Under the pieces are notes generated by a model, which searched no databases, had not been told where the DNA came from, and was given only the letters and a program-made list of their open reading frames with translations. From assembly GCA_963383645.1 (NCBI GenBank), contig OY726573.1:13796989-13860988 (forward strand): DNA of 64,000 nt, written 5' to 3'. The translations under genes were made by a program, and so were the position numbers. Positions 59,301 to 64,000 of this stretch are shown piece after piece (the stretch's first letter is position 1; the number at the start of each line of letters is the position of its first letter). This DNA comes from Muscardinus avellanarius. Its lineage: Eukaryota > Chordata > Mammalia > Rodentia > Gliridae.

Positions 59301-60442
59301 TTGTATATCCTCTCAAGTCTTGCACTCCAATGTGATATATGATTACAGTGCACCAATAAAAATAAATTAAAAAAAGAAAAATGACTATGCATTAAAAGGG
59401 AGGAATAAATCAATAAAGAATGGAGTTAGACATAGGATTGTACAAATCCATATTAAAAACATATCCCTGGAGCTGGGCGTGGTGGTGCACGTGTGTAATA
59501 TCAGTGCTTGGATGGCTGAGACAGGAAGAGCGCAGGCGCAAGACCAGCCTCGGCATCTTAGCAAGGCAGCCATGTGGTGAGACCCTGATTCAAAATAAAA
59601 AGTAAAATCAGGCTTAGCAGTGTAGCTCAGGGGTAGAATGTCCCCTGGGTTAAACCCCCAGTACCATACACAAGAAGGAAGGAAGGAAGGAAGGAAGGAA
59701 GGAAGGAAGGAAGGAAGGAAGGAAGGAAGGAAGGAAGGAAGGAAGGAAGGAAGGAAGGAGAAAGAAAGAAAAAGGATAGGAAAGGAAGGGAAGGAAGGAA
59801 ATATTGCTGGGCTGGGCGTGGTGGTACATGTTTGTAATCCCAGCTACTGAGGAGGCTAAGACACTAAGGTCACAGGTTCAAGGCCAGCCTGGGGAACTGA
59901 GTCTCAAAAATAAAAATAAAAATAAAAAGACCTAGGGATGTAGCTCGGTGGTAAAGCACCCCGGCTTCAATTCCCAGTACAAAATAAATGTATTAATACA
60001 TTCTCTTTATAGAAGAGACTGCACTTCCACAGTGACCTTTACTATCAGAAACCTTACTTCCAGGGGCAGAAATAATATAGGCGGCGTAGGGAAGCGGTGT
60101 GGGCTCGGAGCGCGCCTGGCTCTGCTGACCCTCTTAGAACCACCTTCCCTCTGGGCGAGCAGGCTGTGGGTCTGAGGACAACCACTGAAGACAGAGTGAG
60201 GTCGTCTCCCACCTCTGCCTCCTCCTTGGTGCCTTCCAGGTGTCCTGCCCACCTCCCTGCCCAGTGCCCACACACGCCCCGAGGTTGGGACCAGGAACAG
60301 GAACTTCCAGCCACTTCAAATAAAACCTGAAGCGAGGCTTACGGTGATGCTCATTACAATTCTTTTCGTCTGCCCCGTTTGGCATTCAGTTGGCCAGATT
60401 TTTCTGTTTGGGAGATCCAGTTCCCACACGCGGATTGTCCCA
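17717..60442 (-). CDS. CFAP52: CFAP52 (WDR16), last ten coding exons; 5' exons outside window
   Basis: Ten exons with AG/GT boundaries join in phase on the minus strand: 60343-60442, 56653-56769, 50610-50710, 42756-42926, 37507-37655, 31371-31516, 28518-28669, 21886-21988, 19537-19648 and 17717-17916. Together they give 1,351 coding bases: 449 residues, a stop, and one base of a preceding codon. The protein matches the C-terminal part of CFAP52/WDR16, starting near human residue 180, and carries repeated WD40 signatures ([45 protein letters not shown]). CFAP52 is known as a ciliary protein that lines the inside of axonemal doublet microtubules and is linked to motile-cilia function and laterality. 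The product ends about eight residues beyond the human C terminus. USP43 follows downstream on the same strand, the same neighbour order as in human. Roughly four more exons should lie beyond 64,000. Confidence 0.96.
17917..19536. mobile_element. CFAP52 last intron: short tandem and SINEs
   Basis: A 20 bp unit (GAATAGAATCGAATAGAACA) is repeated twice at about 17,945-17,990. Plus SINEs follow at 18,100-18,200 (weak), 18,220-18,345, 18,350-18,560, 18,561-18,720, 18,737-18,960 and 19,080-19,320; ID arm at 18,975-19,040. The SINE at 19,080 carries an unrelated insert of about 60 bases (19,097-19,160). Confidence 0.7.
19537..19648 (-). CDS. CFAP52: CFAP52 coding exon (probably exon 13)
   Basis: The acceptor is tgaattccag|ATTGCT and the donor GTCACAG|gttagt. 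The exon is 112 bp with 37 codons plus [21 protein letters not shown] through ...GMHFVT. The one-base overhang pairs with GT of the last exon to encode Gly. Confidence 0.96.
19649..21473. other. CFAP52 intron: unique DNA then SINEs
   Basis: 19,649-20,175 is unique. A minus SINE fragment (20,195-20,260) meets a plus SINE lacking its start (20,283-20,420) at a (TA)n/(GA)n join. Plus SINE 20,455-20,640 contains (GT)n 20,544-20,592 in place of its middle. Unique 20,641-20,870; plus SINEs 20,875-21,050 and 21,245-21,390. Confidence 0.7.
21474..21829 (+). repeat. Tandem array of 76 bp ID-like monomers with 152 bp higher-order repeat
   Basis: Units start at 21,474, 21,550, 21,626, 21,702 and 21,778 (the last one cut at 21,829). 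Each is a tRNA-like ID monomer (GGGCTGGCGGTGTGGCTCAG, then GGATTCAGTCCCC) plus an A/T-rich linker. Types alternate: AGGTAGAATG (units 1, 3) and AGGTACCATG (units 2, 4, 5). Units 1+2 and 3+4 look identical over 152 bases. A more diverged ID copy (21,400-21,473) precedes the array. It lies in the CFAP52 intron next to the donor at 21,885. Confidence 0.88.
21886..21988 (-). CDS. CFAP52: CFAP52 coding exon (probably exon 12)
   Basis: The acceptor is ctacttttcag|CCGTCT and the donor AGAAAG|gtaggt. The exon is 103 bp with 34 whole codons, [20 protein letters not shown] through ...[10 protein letters not shown] tandem array of ID monomers ends about 55 bases beyond the donor, inside the following intron. 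Confidence 0.96.
21989..23842 (-). mobile_element. CFAP52 intron: unique stretch then minus SINEs
   Basis: 21,989-22,300 is unique. Minus repeats: ID 22,310-22,370; SINEs 22,385-22,580, 22,585-22,700, 22,720-22,930, 23,035-23,240, 23,275-23,480 and 23,515-23,690 (altered right arm). 23,700-23,842 is unique. Confidence 0.75.
23843..23924 (+). mobile_element. Fragment of a Tigger/MER2-like DNA transposon end
   Basis: CAGGTTGATTGTCTTGTAAA ... GAACCAGAAGTAATTTGGAT resembles the terminal sequence of old Tigger-group elements. It is interrupted by the TA-flanked MITE that follows. Confidence 0.45.
23927..24125. mobile_element. Tc1/mariner-type MITE with TA duplication
   Basis: Terminal inverted repeats begin TCAGTTGAGCATCTCTAA and end (complement) TCAGTTAAGCATTCCTAA, about 16 of 18 matching, each flanked by TA (23,925-23,926 and 24,126-24,127). 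Internal phrases (CTAATCTAAAA, ATTTCAGATTTTAGATTTT) recall the Tigger/MER2 group of DNA transposons. It is non-coding and 199 bases long. Confidence 0.7.
24141..25084. mobile_element. SINEs and unique DNA before the L1
   Basis: Plus SINEs 24,141-24,340 and 24,375-24,560 (both altered right arm, adjacent and near-identical); minus SINE fragment 24,735-24,858; 24,860-25,084 unique. Confidence 0.75.
25085..28165 (+). pseudogene. Decayed L1 (LINE-1) with ORF1 and partial ORF2, 3'-truncated
   Basis: ORF1 reads from about 25,103 to 25,909: a coiled-coil-like N-terminal part, then the conserved block TPRQ-like/[12 protein letters not shown] ... [20 protein letters not shown] and [13 protein letters not shown]. 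It is broken by TGA at 25,331. ORF2 starts at 25,987 with an endonuclease domain ([32 protein letters not shown]) and continues into reverse transcriptase ([41 protein letters not shown]). A frameshift near 27,250 brings a stop at about 27,305. The element ends at about 28,165, before the catalytic DD motif and without its 3' UTR. A SINE splits ORF2 at 26,917. It is inactive. Confidence 0.9.
26917..27116 (+). mobile_element. B1-dID-type SINE inserted in L1 ORF2, with 13 bp duplication
   Basis: The SINE begins GCTGGGCGTGGTG and ends in an A-run. The L1 sequence AAGAAAACCAGAA is present on both sides (26,904-26,916 and 27,117-27,129). It belongs to the subfamily whose left arm reads AGCCAGCCGCGCTGGC and whose right arm ends CTTCCAGGAACACCAGTACC. 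The net insertion is 213 bases, a multiple of three. Confidence 0.9.
28165..28235 (+). mobile_element. ID right-arm fragment abutting the truncated L1
   Basis: GTGTAACTCGGAGGTAGAATGC followed by a degenerate B box (GGGTTCAAGCC) and an A-rich tail, joined directly to the middle of the L1 reverse transcriptase. It lacks a left arm. Confidence 0.7.
28518..28669 (-). CDS. CFAP52: CFAP52 coding exon (probably exon 11)
   Basis: The acceptor is ggcgttccag|GTGAGG and the donor GACCTCCT|gtaggt. The exon is 152 bp with 50 codons ([20 protein letters not shown] through ...[12 protein letters not shown]) plus CT, completed by C in the next exon to give Leu. It contains two WD-type blade ends (VRVWEI and CIIWDL). 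Confidence 0.96.
28670..31370. other. CFAP52 intron: SINEs flanking a 1.1 kb unique block
   Basis: Plus SINE 28,743-28,970; minus SINEs 29,005-29,195 and 29,250-29,430 around (GT)n 29,199-29,248. 29,430-30,545 is unique with no recognised gene. Minus: ID 30,550-30,610, SINEs 30,640-30,825 (altered arm) and 30,830-30,960. Plus: SINE fragment 30,965-31,010, SINE 31,022-31,230, ID 31,235-31,320. Confidence 0.7.
31371..31516 (-). CDS. CFAP52: CFAP52 coding exon (probably exon 10), GC-rich
   Basis: The acceptor is ctacttccag|CGTGGG and the donor GGCGAG|gtactg, a weaker donor than its neighbours. The exon is 146 bp with 48 whole codons, [20 protein letters not shown] through ...[11 protein letters not shown]. 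Third codon positions are almost all G or C, unlike the exons at 42.8 and 50.7 kb, while the protein stays conserved. Confidence 0.95.
31517..32072. other. CFAP52 intron: unique DNA and one minus SINE
   Basis: 31,517-31,820 is unique and rather GC-rich near the exon; minus SINE 31,825-32,020. Open frames here overlap the exon in wrong frames. Confidence 0.6.
32073..35590 (-). mobile_element. Composite VNTR retroelement, copy 2 (sense to CFAP52)
   Basis: Read on the minus strand: a GC-rich 5' module (35,590-35,340), a divergent segment (35,340-35,200), the shared phrase CCTCCTCAAACCAAGC, an A-tract (35,158-35,125), a middle module (35,120-34,610) with an internal partial duplication, a VNTR (about 34,605-32,460), a 3' module (32,455-32,110), then AATAAA and an A-rich tail to about 32,073. 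A 60-base SINE left end (35,591-35,650) is fused directly to the 5' edge in the same orientation. It lies in the CFAP52 intron between the exons at 31.4 and 37.5 kb. No flanking duplication was found. Confidence 0.75.
32460..34605 (-). repeat. VNTR of copy 2
   Basis: It has the same 50+50 base unit, seen on the plus strand as alternating CCTAACCCCTCGGCAGGCTC and CTTGCCTCACGGCAGGCTCC phrases. About 21 units are present, more diverged from each other than the best units in the copy at 46-49 kb. Open frames across it are not credible genes. Confidence 0.85.
35591..37506. mobile_element. SINEs, microsatellite and AT-rich palindromic block
   Basis: SINE left end 35,591-35,650 (-); plus SINEs 35,805-36,050, 36,065-36,280, 36,622-36,760, 36,764-36,950 and 37,093-37,200; (GAAA)n 36,945-37,010; ID 37,015-37,080; almost pure A/T at 37,205-37,383; ID 37,385-37,445. 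36,281-36,620 is unique. Confidence 0.75.
37507..37655 (-). CDS. CFAP52: CFAP52 coding exon (probably exon 9)
   Basis: The acceptor is ttccctgcag|TGGTAC and the donor TTTCAG|gtaagg. The exon is 149 bp with 49 whole codons, [20 protein letters not shown] through ...MRDGKSIIS, including a WD-type blade end (DIRVWHT). Phase is consistent on both sides. Confidence 0.96.
37656..42755. mobile_element. CFAP52 intron: SINE-dense 5 kb
   Basis: Plus SINEs 37,700-37,850, 37,850-37,975, 38,606-38,740, 38,765-38,995, 39,005-39,220, 39,605-39,800, 39,831-39,965, 39,965-40,190, 40,640-40,850, 41,100-41,320, 41,370-41,620, 41,730-41,945 and 42,510-42,700; minus SINE 42,241-42,420. ID monomers 38,035-38,090, 40,210-40,290 and 40,390-40,460 (diverged). 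(AT)n 37,978-38,025 and 38,883-38,935; (GAAA)n 40,858-40,897; (TTG)n 42,205-42,240. Unique: 38,100-38,605, 39,220-39,600, 40,465-40,635 and 41,950-42,200. Confidence 0.75.
42756..42926 (-). CDS. CFAP52: CFAP52 coding exon (probably exon 8)
   Basis: The acceptor is tctctttaaag|GAAAAT and the donor CCGTT|gtaagt. The exon is 171 bp with 56 whole codons, running [20 protein letters not shown] through ...[11 protein letters not shown]. It contributes the junction between two propeller blades. Confidence 0.96.
42927..45550. mobile_element. CFAP52 intron: SINEs up to VNTR element copy 3
   Basis: Plus SINEs 43,141-43,345, 43,365-43,560, 43,705-43,905, 43,924-44,110 (altered arm) and 45,441-45,550 (left half only); minus SINEs 44,320-44,520, 44,741-44,945 and 45,095-45,218; (AAAT)n 44,111-44,156. 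Unique: 42,930-43,140, 44,530-44,680, 44,950-45,095 and 45,220-45,440. Confidence 0.75.
45551..49374 (+). mobile_element. Composite VNTR retroelement, copy 3 (longest, about 3.8 kb)
   Basis: It has the same module order as the copy at 57.5 kb: GC-rich 5' tandem module (45,551-45,890; repeated phrase CTGGAGAAACCGGG), A-tract (45,945-45,985), middle module (45,986-46,465), a long VNTR (about 46,466-48,990), and a 3' module (48,991-49,340) with a CCAAT motif, ending in an AAATAAAT-rich tail. It sits in a CFAP52 intron, antisense to the gene. A SINE left half (45,441-45,550) immediately precedes it. I could not establish a convincing target-site duplication because both flanks are A-rich. Confidence 0.75.
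46466..48990 (+). repeat. VNTR of copy 3: 100 bp units built from two 50 bp halves
   Basis: About 25 units. Each unit alternates half A (GGAGCCTGCCGAGGGGTTAG ... CCAGCGAGGCCGGCATC) with half B (GGAGCCTGCCATGAGGCAAG ... CCTCCGAGGCCGGGATC). Units at 48,001-48,100 and 48,101-48,200 are identical. Some units have lost or duplicated one half. Open frames of 80-176 codons run through it only because the period is not a multiple of three and stop codons are rare in GC-rich DNA. Confidence 0.85.
49375..49750 (+). mobile_element. SINEs 3' of VNTR element copy 3
   Basis: SINE body lacking its start 49,375-49,460; altered-arm SINE 49,465-49,650; ID 49,660-49,730. Confidence 0.75.
49755..50060 (+). pseudogene. 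Tigger-type (Tc1/mariner) transposase fragment
   Basis: At 49,954 an open frame begins [20 protein letters not shown], closely resembling the N terminus of Tigger/CENP-B-like transposases. About 200 bases upstream (CATCCTGCCCAGGACCTGAA ... TCACTTTGTAATGG) resemble the transposon leader. Similarity stops near 50,040, where the frame runs into an ID repeat. It is an ancient fossil with no function indicated. Confidence 0.6.
50061..50609 (-). mobile_element. Minus SINEs before a CFAP52 exon
   Basis: ID arm 50,085-50,120; SINE 50,125-50,335; B1-like 50,340-50,495. 50,496-50,609 is intron sequence next to the exon. Confidence 0.7.
50610..50710 (-). CDS. CFAP52: CFAP52 coding exon (probably exon 7)
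   Basis: The acceptor is cccctag|GGTGTG and the donor ATCAA|gtaagt. The exon is 101 bp: 33 codons ([20 protein letters not shown]...) plus two bases of a Lys codon completed in the next exon. This is a Gly-rich beta-propeller segment. Confidence 0.95.
50711..52906. mobile_element. CFAP52 intron: SINE cluster
   Basis: 50,711-50,965 is unique. Plus SINE 50,965-51,135; (ATT)n/(GTT)n 51,270-51,340; minus SINEs 51,340-51,545, 51,575-51,755, 51,770-51,870, 51,990-52,185 (altered arm), 52,205-52,410 and 52,420-52,520; minus ID 51,910-51,970; plus SINEs 52,585-52,700 and 52,710-52,906. Confidence 0.75.
52907..53118 (+). repeat. Polypurine tract (GA/GGGAGA/GAGGA)n
   Basis: About 212 consecutive purines, changing from GGGAGAGA units to (GA)n, then (GGGAGA)n, then (GAGGA)n. 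It starts as the A-rich tail of a SINE and ends where the next SINE begins. Confidence 0.9.
53119..54720. mobile_element. CFAP52 intron: SINEs and dinucleotide tracts
   Basis: Plus SINE 53,132-53,305; (GAAA)n/(GA)n 53,306-53,369; ID 53,380-53,435; (AC)n 53,437-53,484; (GT)n 53,640-53,668; minus SINEs 53,665-53,840, 53,885-54,095 and 54,455-54,662. 54,096-54,440 is unique. Confidence 0.75.
54721..55170 (+). mobile_element. Possible solo LTR of MaLR type (old endogenous retroviral relic)
   Basis: About 450 bases free of SINEs start GTGTTACGGTTAGATAG and contain a CTCTCTCCCTCTCTCTGC stretch, a GAACTGTGAG-like phrase (AAACTGTGAGCGAATAAACC, with AATAAA) and a TTAGGTTATATCGGTGG ending. The order of these phrases resembles mammalian MaLR LTRs. 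No coding sequence is present. The assignment is from memory of LTR style, not alignment. Confidence 0.4.
55171..56652. mobile_element. CFAP52 intron: SINEs with AAAT, GA/GT and CTTT tracts
   Basis: Plus SINEs 55,305-55,410, 55,412-55,615 and 55,655-55,835; (AAAT)n 55,840-55,889; ID 55,895-55,950; (GA)n(GT)n 55,977-56,022; 56,030-56,280 unique; (CTTT)n 56,288-56,355; minus altered-arm SINE 56,365-56,552. Confidence 0.75.
56653..56769 (-). CDS. CFAP52: CFAP52 coding exon (probably exon 6)
   Basis: The acceptor is tctgttcccag|ATGGCC and the donor AGTTTG|gtgagc. The exon is 117 bp, exactly 39 codons in phase 0, beginning [20 protein letters not shown]. The block [20 protein letters not shown] is near-identical to what I recall of human CFAP52. 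The first residues (T-M-A-S-D-D across the junction) differ from human (G-V-D-D-D-D) but the length is the same. The internal Met is not a start codon. Confidence 0.95.
56770..57518. other. CFAP52 intron: SINE and unique DNA before VNTR element copy 4
   Basis: Plus SINE 56,928-57,120 with a GAAA-rich tail; a SINE left fragment 57,325-57,420; the rest shows no recognised feature. Confidence 0.6.
57535..59375 (+). mobile_element. Composite VNTR retroelement, copy 4, with 16 bp target-site duplication
   Basis: Modules in order: GC-rich 5' tandem module (57,535-57,830), A-tract (57,879-57,925), middle module (57,926-58,445), VNTR of about 50/100 bp units (58,446-58,990), and 3' module (58,991-59,355) with AATAAA ending in an A-rich tail. 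The perfect 16-base direct repeat GAAAAATGACTATGCA flanks it at 57,519-57,534 and 59,376-59,391. The insertion point reads ATTT|GAAAA, close to the L1 endonuclease preference. No open frame is shared with the other copies, so it looks non-autonomous and mobilised by L1. It lies in a CFAP52 intron, antisense to the gene. The layout resembles primate SVA but I see no sequence kinship; the family name is unknown to me. Confidence 0.8.
58446..58990 (+). repeat. VNTR of copy 4 (short allele-like array)
   Basis: About five to six 100 bp units of the same A/B half structure, against about 25 units in the copy at 46-49 kb. The strong length difference between copies with otherwise matching ends is what a VNTR module would show. 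Confidence 0.8.
59392..60342. mobile_element. CFAP52 intron: SINEs, (GGAA)n and unique DNA
   Basis: Plus SINE 59,472-59,670; (GGAA)n 59,673-59,760; plus SINE 59,812-59,985; 60,000-60,342 unique. Overlapping short open frames there are not convincing. Confidence 0.7.
60343..60442 (-). CDS. CFAP52: CFAP52 coding exon (probably exon 5 of 14)
   Basis: The acceptor is tttttttacag|TGGGAC and the donor ATCACC|gtaagc. The exon is 100 bp: one base completes a codon from the previous exon, followed by 33 codons starting [16 protein letters not shown] and ending KRIVMSIT. It carries the WD dipeptide-type end of one propeller blade (RVWEL). The next exon upstream was not found between 60,443 and 64,000. 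Confidence 0.95.
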
Positions 60443-60556
60443 CTGTAAAAAAAGACAAAAATCACAATTAAATAGATAGCTGTTTACCTGCTGCTTCATT
60501 AATTCTTTTATGCTTTCTGTCTGTATTCTATTTCTTTCTCTTTCCTTCCTTCCTTC

Positions 60557-60607
<51 letters not shown>

Positions 60608-61821
60608 TCGTACTGGGGATGGAACCCAGGGGCATTCTACCTCCAAGCTACACCCCCAGCCCTATGTTTTATTCTCTTTTTTTTTGGTGGTACTGGGGGT
60701 GGAACCCAGAGGCTTTCTACCTCCGGGCTATACTCCCAGACCTATTTTATACTTTATTTTATTTGGAAACAGGGTCTCGCTAAGTTGCTGAGAGCCTCAC
60801 TCAGTAGCTGAGGCTGGCTTCGAACCTGCGTGATCCTCCTGTCTCAGCCTCCCAAGCGCAGGGATTACAAGCATGCGCCACCACGCCCGGCTCTTATTCT
60901 TTACTTTGAAACAGGGTCTCACTGAGTTGCAGAGGGCCTCACTAAGTGGCTGAGGCTGGCTGTGAACCTGCGATCCTCCTGTCTCAGCCTCTCAGGTACT
61001 GGGGATTACAAGAGTGCGCCACCACGCCCAACTGTTTCTGTTTGTTTGTTTGTTTGTTTGGTTGGTTGGTCGGTTTTGGGTGCTGGGGATTGAACCCAGA
61101 GATATTCTACTCGAAACTATATCCCCCAGCCCTTTCTATTTTATTTTATTTTATTATTTATTTATTTTGTTGGTGGTACTAGGGGTGGAACCCACAGGCT
61201 TTCTACCTCTGGGCTATATTCCCAGACCTATTTTTTATATTTTATTTGGAAACAGGGTCTCACTAAGTTGCTGAGAGCCTCACTAAGTAGCTGAGGCTGG
61301 CTTTGAACCTTTGAACCTGCGTGATTCTTCTGTCTCAGCCTCCCAAGCACGGGGATTACAAGTGTGTGCCACCACGCCCAGCTTTTTTAAAATTTATTTA
61401 TTTTATTTATTTATTTTTTGCGGGTCTGGGAATGGAACCCTACATCCCCTGCCCTGTATTTTTTATTCTTTATTTTGAAACAGGGTCTCACTGAGTTGCA
61501 GAGGGCCTCACTAAGTAGCTGAGTCTGTCTGCAAACTACGATCCTCCGGTCTCAGCCTCCCGAATGCTGGAATTACAAGCATGCACCACCATGCCCGGCT
61601 TTTTTAAAAAAAATTAAAACCAAGTCTCGAGGGGCATAGCAGCGCACGCTTGTAATCCCTGTGCTTGGGAGGCGGAGACAGTAGGATGGCGCAGGTTCAA
61701 AGTCAACCTCGCTGGCTTAAGAGACCTTGTTTCCAAATAAAAATATTAAAAAATTGGTCTGGGAGTCTGGGAGTGTAGCCTGGAGGTAGAAGGGTTTCCA
61801 GGAAACCGAGTACCACCAAAA

Positions 61822-61868
<47 letters not shown>

Positions 61869-64000
61869 AACAAAGTCTCACTACATTACCGAGGGTCTTG
61901 CTAATTGGCTGAGGCTGTCCTGGAACCTGTGATCCTCCTGTCTCAGCCTCCATAGCCCTGGGATTGCAGGAGTGCATCATTGTACCCGACTTGTTACCTG
62001 TGTTCTCTTGGAAAAGCTGAAGGGAAGAGGACTAAGCATTTTTGAGGGTTTCTTAAGGCCTGGCGCCTGTCGACCCTAAGGGGCAGGTTTTATGGTCGCC
62101 CCACACCATCTCTCCAAACGAGTGTGTGCCCAGCGGAGTGGGGGTTCCTGCCCAGTGACTGCCGCTCTGAGGTGCACGCTCTGCCTTCTGTACTGAAATC
62201 ACACGTACTCCTCTTAAGCAAGGCAGAGCGAGCCAGAGTCCATTCCATTTCCTTCTTTCTTTCCTTAGATCGTTGAGTAAAAATGGGATTATTTATGGTA
62301 TATAATGTGATTTTTTTTTTTTTTGGTGGTACTACGATTGGAATCCCAGTACCTCTGGGTTACACTCCCAGACCTATTTTTATATTTTTATTTGGAAACA
62401 GGGTCTCTGAAGCCAGCGCGGCTGGCTTCAAACCTGCACAATCCTCCTGTCTCCGTCTCCCAAGCGCGGGGATTACAAACTTGCGCCACCACGCCCAGCG
62501 CGTGAGATGAAGTTTTGATAAACAGGCATATATACTTTATGGAAGCACTAAAACAAACTAATCTCTCCAAGCCGAAAAGATTAATTAAAATGTCAAGTAT
62601 AGTCCCTTTCTTTCTTTCTTTCTTTCTTCCTTCCTTTCTTTCTTTTTTTCTTTCTTTTTGGTATTGGGGTTTGAACCCAGGAGCATTCTACCTCTGAACT
62701 ACACTCCCAGCCCTTTTTATATTTAATTAAATTATTTAAATAATTAATTTATTTATTTATTTTTGTGGTACAGGAGATTGAACCCAGAGGCATTCTACTT
62801 CTGAGCTACACTCACAGCCCTATTTTATTTATTTATTTATTTACTTACTTATTTACTTCCGTATTTATTTATTTGTGGTACTGAGGATTCAACCCAGGGG
62901 CATTCAACCTCTGAGCTACATCCCCAGCCTTGTTTTATCTTGAAACAAGGTCTCCCTAGGTTGATGAGGGTCTCTCTACTTGCTTGGGCTGTCCTTGAAC
63001 CTCTGACCCTCCTGTCTCTGCCTCCCAAGTACTGGGATTACAGGCATGGGCCACTGTGCTTGGCTCCTTTTTTTTTATTATGGAACAAGGTCTCGCTAAG
63101 TTGCTGAGGCTGGCTTTGAAGCTATGACCTTTATGTCTCAGCCTCCTAAGTACACTAAGTACAGCAAATACACATGTGCTTCATCATACCCGGCTCCATT
63201 TTGCTTTTTTTTTTTAGCACCCCCCCAAAAAATAATTACCTGCATAGCAAGTACTCCAATAAACATTTTAAATGTACTTTGTGGTCTTAATGGTAGATAT
63301 CATTTGGATAGCGAAATCCTAGAATTCGCAGGATATCTCATGAAGACAATACCAGAGAATACTTAAAATTGGGACTGTGGTAGAAAACCCATGGTATACA
63401 GGTGCCATAATAGAAAGCTTACTTAAGAACGTTAATTTCCTGTAAGGTGAGGTGGTGGTGTACACTTGGGAGGCTAAGGCTGGAGGATTCCAAGTTTGGA
63501 GCTAGCCTGGACAACTTAGTGAGATCCTGTCTCAAATAAAAAATAAATAAATAAAAGGGGCTGGGAGGTATATAGCTCAGTAGTAGCCTATCTACCACGA
63601 GTTAATCCCCAGTAATGGAGAAAAAAATAAATAAGAATGTTAACTTTCTCAGTTCCTAGCATCACGCGAAATTAAAGCAGACTTGGAATATAGATTGTCC
63701 TAAAAAATAATTTCGCGTGGTGTCAAATTTGAGTTCTGAGTCCTGGAAAAACATTGCCCGTGGACATTTCAATGGACCAACGCTTTCTGTGTAAACAGCC
63801 TCTCGGGACAAAAGAACCCCGTCAAAGGAAGGCTAAGTCAAGCCCCTCTGCAAACCTGCAGGGAGTTGGGTACCCCGGAAGTAGGACATGACCGGCGGCT
63901 TTAGCATTAGAACACTGTCCTGATGTAACAGTGTGGTAGAGGCTGGCTTCCGTGAGGCCAGGGGGGTTCATGGCCTCTCAATGAATCCTTCCTCATAATT
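60443..64000. mobile_element. CFAP52 intron to window end: SINE cluster, no further exon seen
   Basis: (CTTT)n 60,545-60,609; minus ID 60,610-60,665, SINEs 60,680-60,892 and 60,893-61,032, ID 61,075-61,135, SINEs 61,165-61,385 and 61,420-61,605; plus altered-arm SINE 61,630-61,815; (AAAT)n 61,820-61,869; minus SINE 61,870-61,990; minus altered-arm SINE 62,320-62,500; minus ID 62,655-62,715 and 62,763-62,825; minus SINEs 62,873-63,065 and 63,075-63,200; plus SINE 63,440-63,620. 61,990-62,300 and 63,640-64,000 are unique; no CFAP52 coding motif was found in them. Confidence 0.7.

Noticed and set aside
62000..64000. Further upstream CFAP52 exon
   Set aside because: The unique stretches were read on the minus strand for the expected FSRC/EMFMTAGN motif and none was seen.

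Overview
This is vertebrate nuclear DNA from a rodent, very probably a squirrel-family (Sciuridae) genome. The main evidence is the interspersed repeat load. Roughly a hundred or more dimeric SINEs are present, each with a B1/7SL-like left half (GCCGGGCGTGGTGGCGCACG) fused to a tRNA-Ala/ID-like right half (GTGTAGCTCAGAGGTAGAATGC, then a GGGTTCAATCCCC-type B box). This matches the B1-dID layout described from squirrels and relatives. Free ID monomers and a decayed L1 are also present. There are no prokaryotic features.

Two protein-coding genes are recognisable, both on the minus strand and in the head-to-tail order known from human 17p13. Ten coding exons of CFAP52 (WDR16), an axonemal WD40 protein, run from 60,442 down to a stop codon at 17,717. 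They join in phase into a continuous 449-residue C-terminal part. The first exons lie beyond 64,000. About 7 kb downstream is exon 1 of USP43, a ubiquitin-specific protease (start codon at 10,561, donor after 10,097), inside a strong CpG island. The rest of USP43 lies beyond position 1, so 1-10,096 is its first intron. Everything else is intron or intergenic DNA dominated by SINEs and microsatellites.

The most unusual content is a composite, VNTR-bearing retroelement present four times (14,473-14,911; 32,073-35,590; 45,551-49,374; 57,535-59,375). The longer copies share a module order: a GC-rich 5' tandem module, an internal A-tract, a unique middle module, a VNTR of about 100 bp units (each two related 50 bp halves), and a unique 3' module ending in AATAAA and an A-rich tail. 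One copy has a perfect 16 bp target-site duplication. Another is 5'-truncated and inverted, as L1 twin priming produces. The architecture parallels primate SVA elements but the sequence is different. I do not recognise it as a named family.

Secondary points of interest are: a tandem array of 76 bp ID monomers with a perfect 152 bp duplication close to a CFAP52 splice donor; a distinct SINE subfamily with an altered right arm; an L1 split by one of these SINEs with a clean duplication; two Tc1/mariner-type fossils; an inverted duplicated segment at 0.6 and 11.6 kb; a polypurine tract of about 210 bp; and an apparent 8-residue extension of the CFAP52 C terminus.
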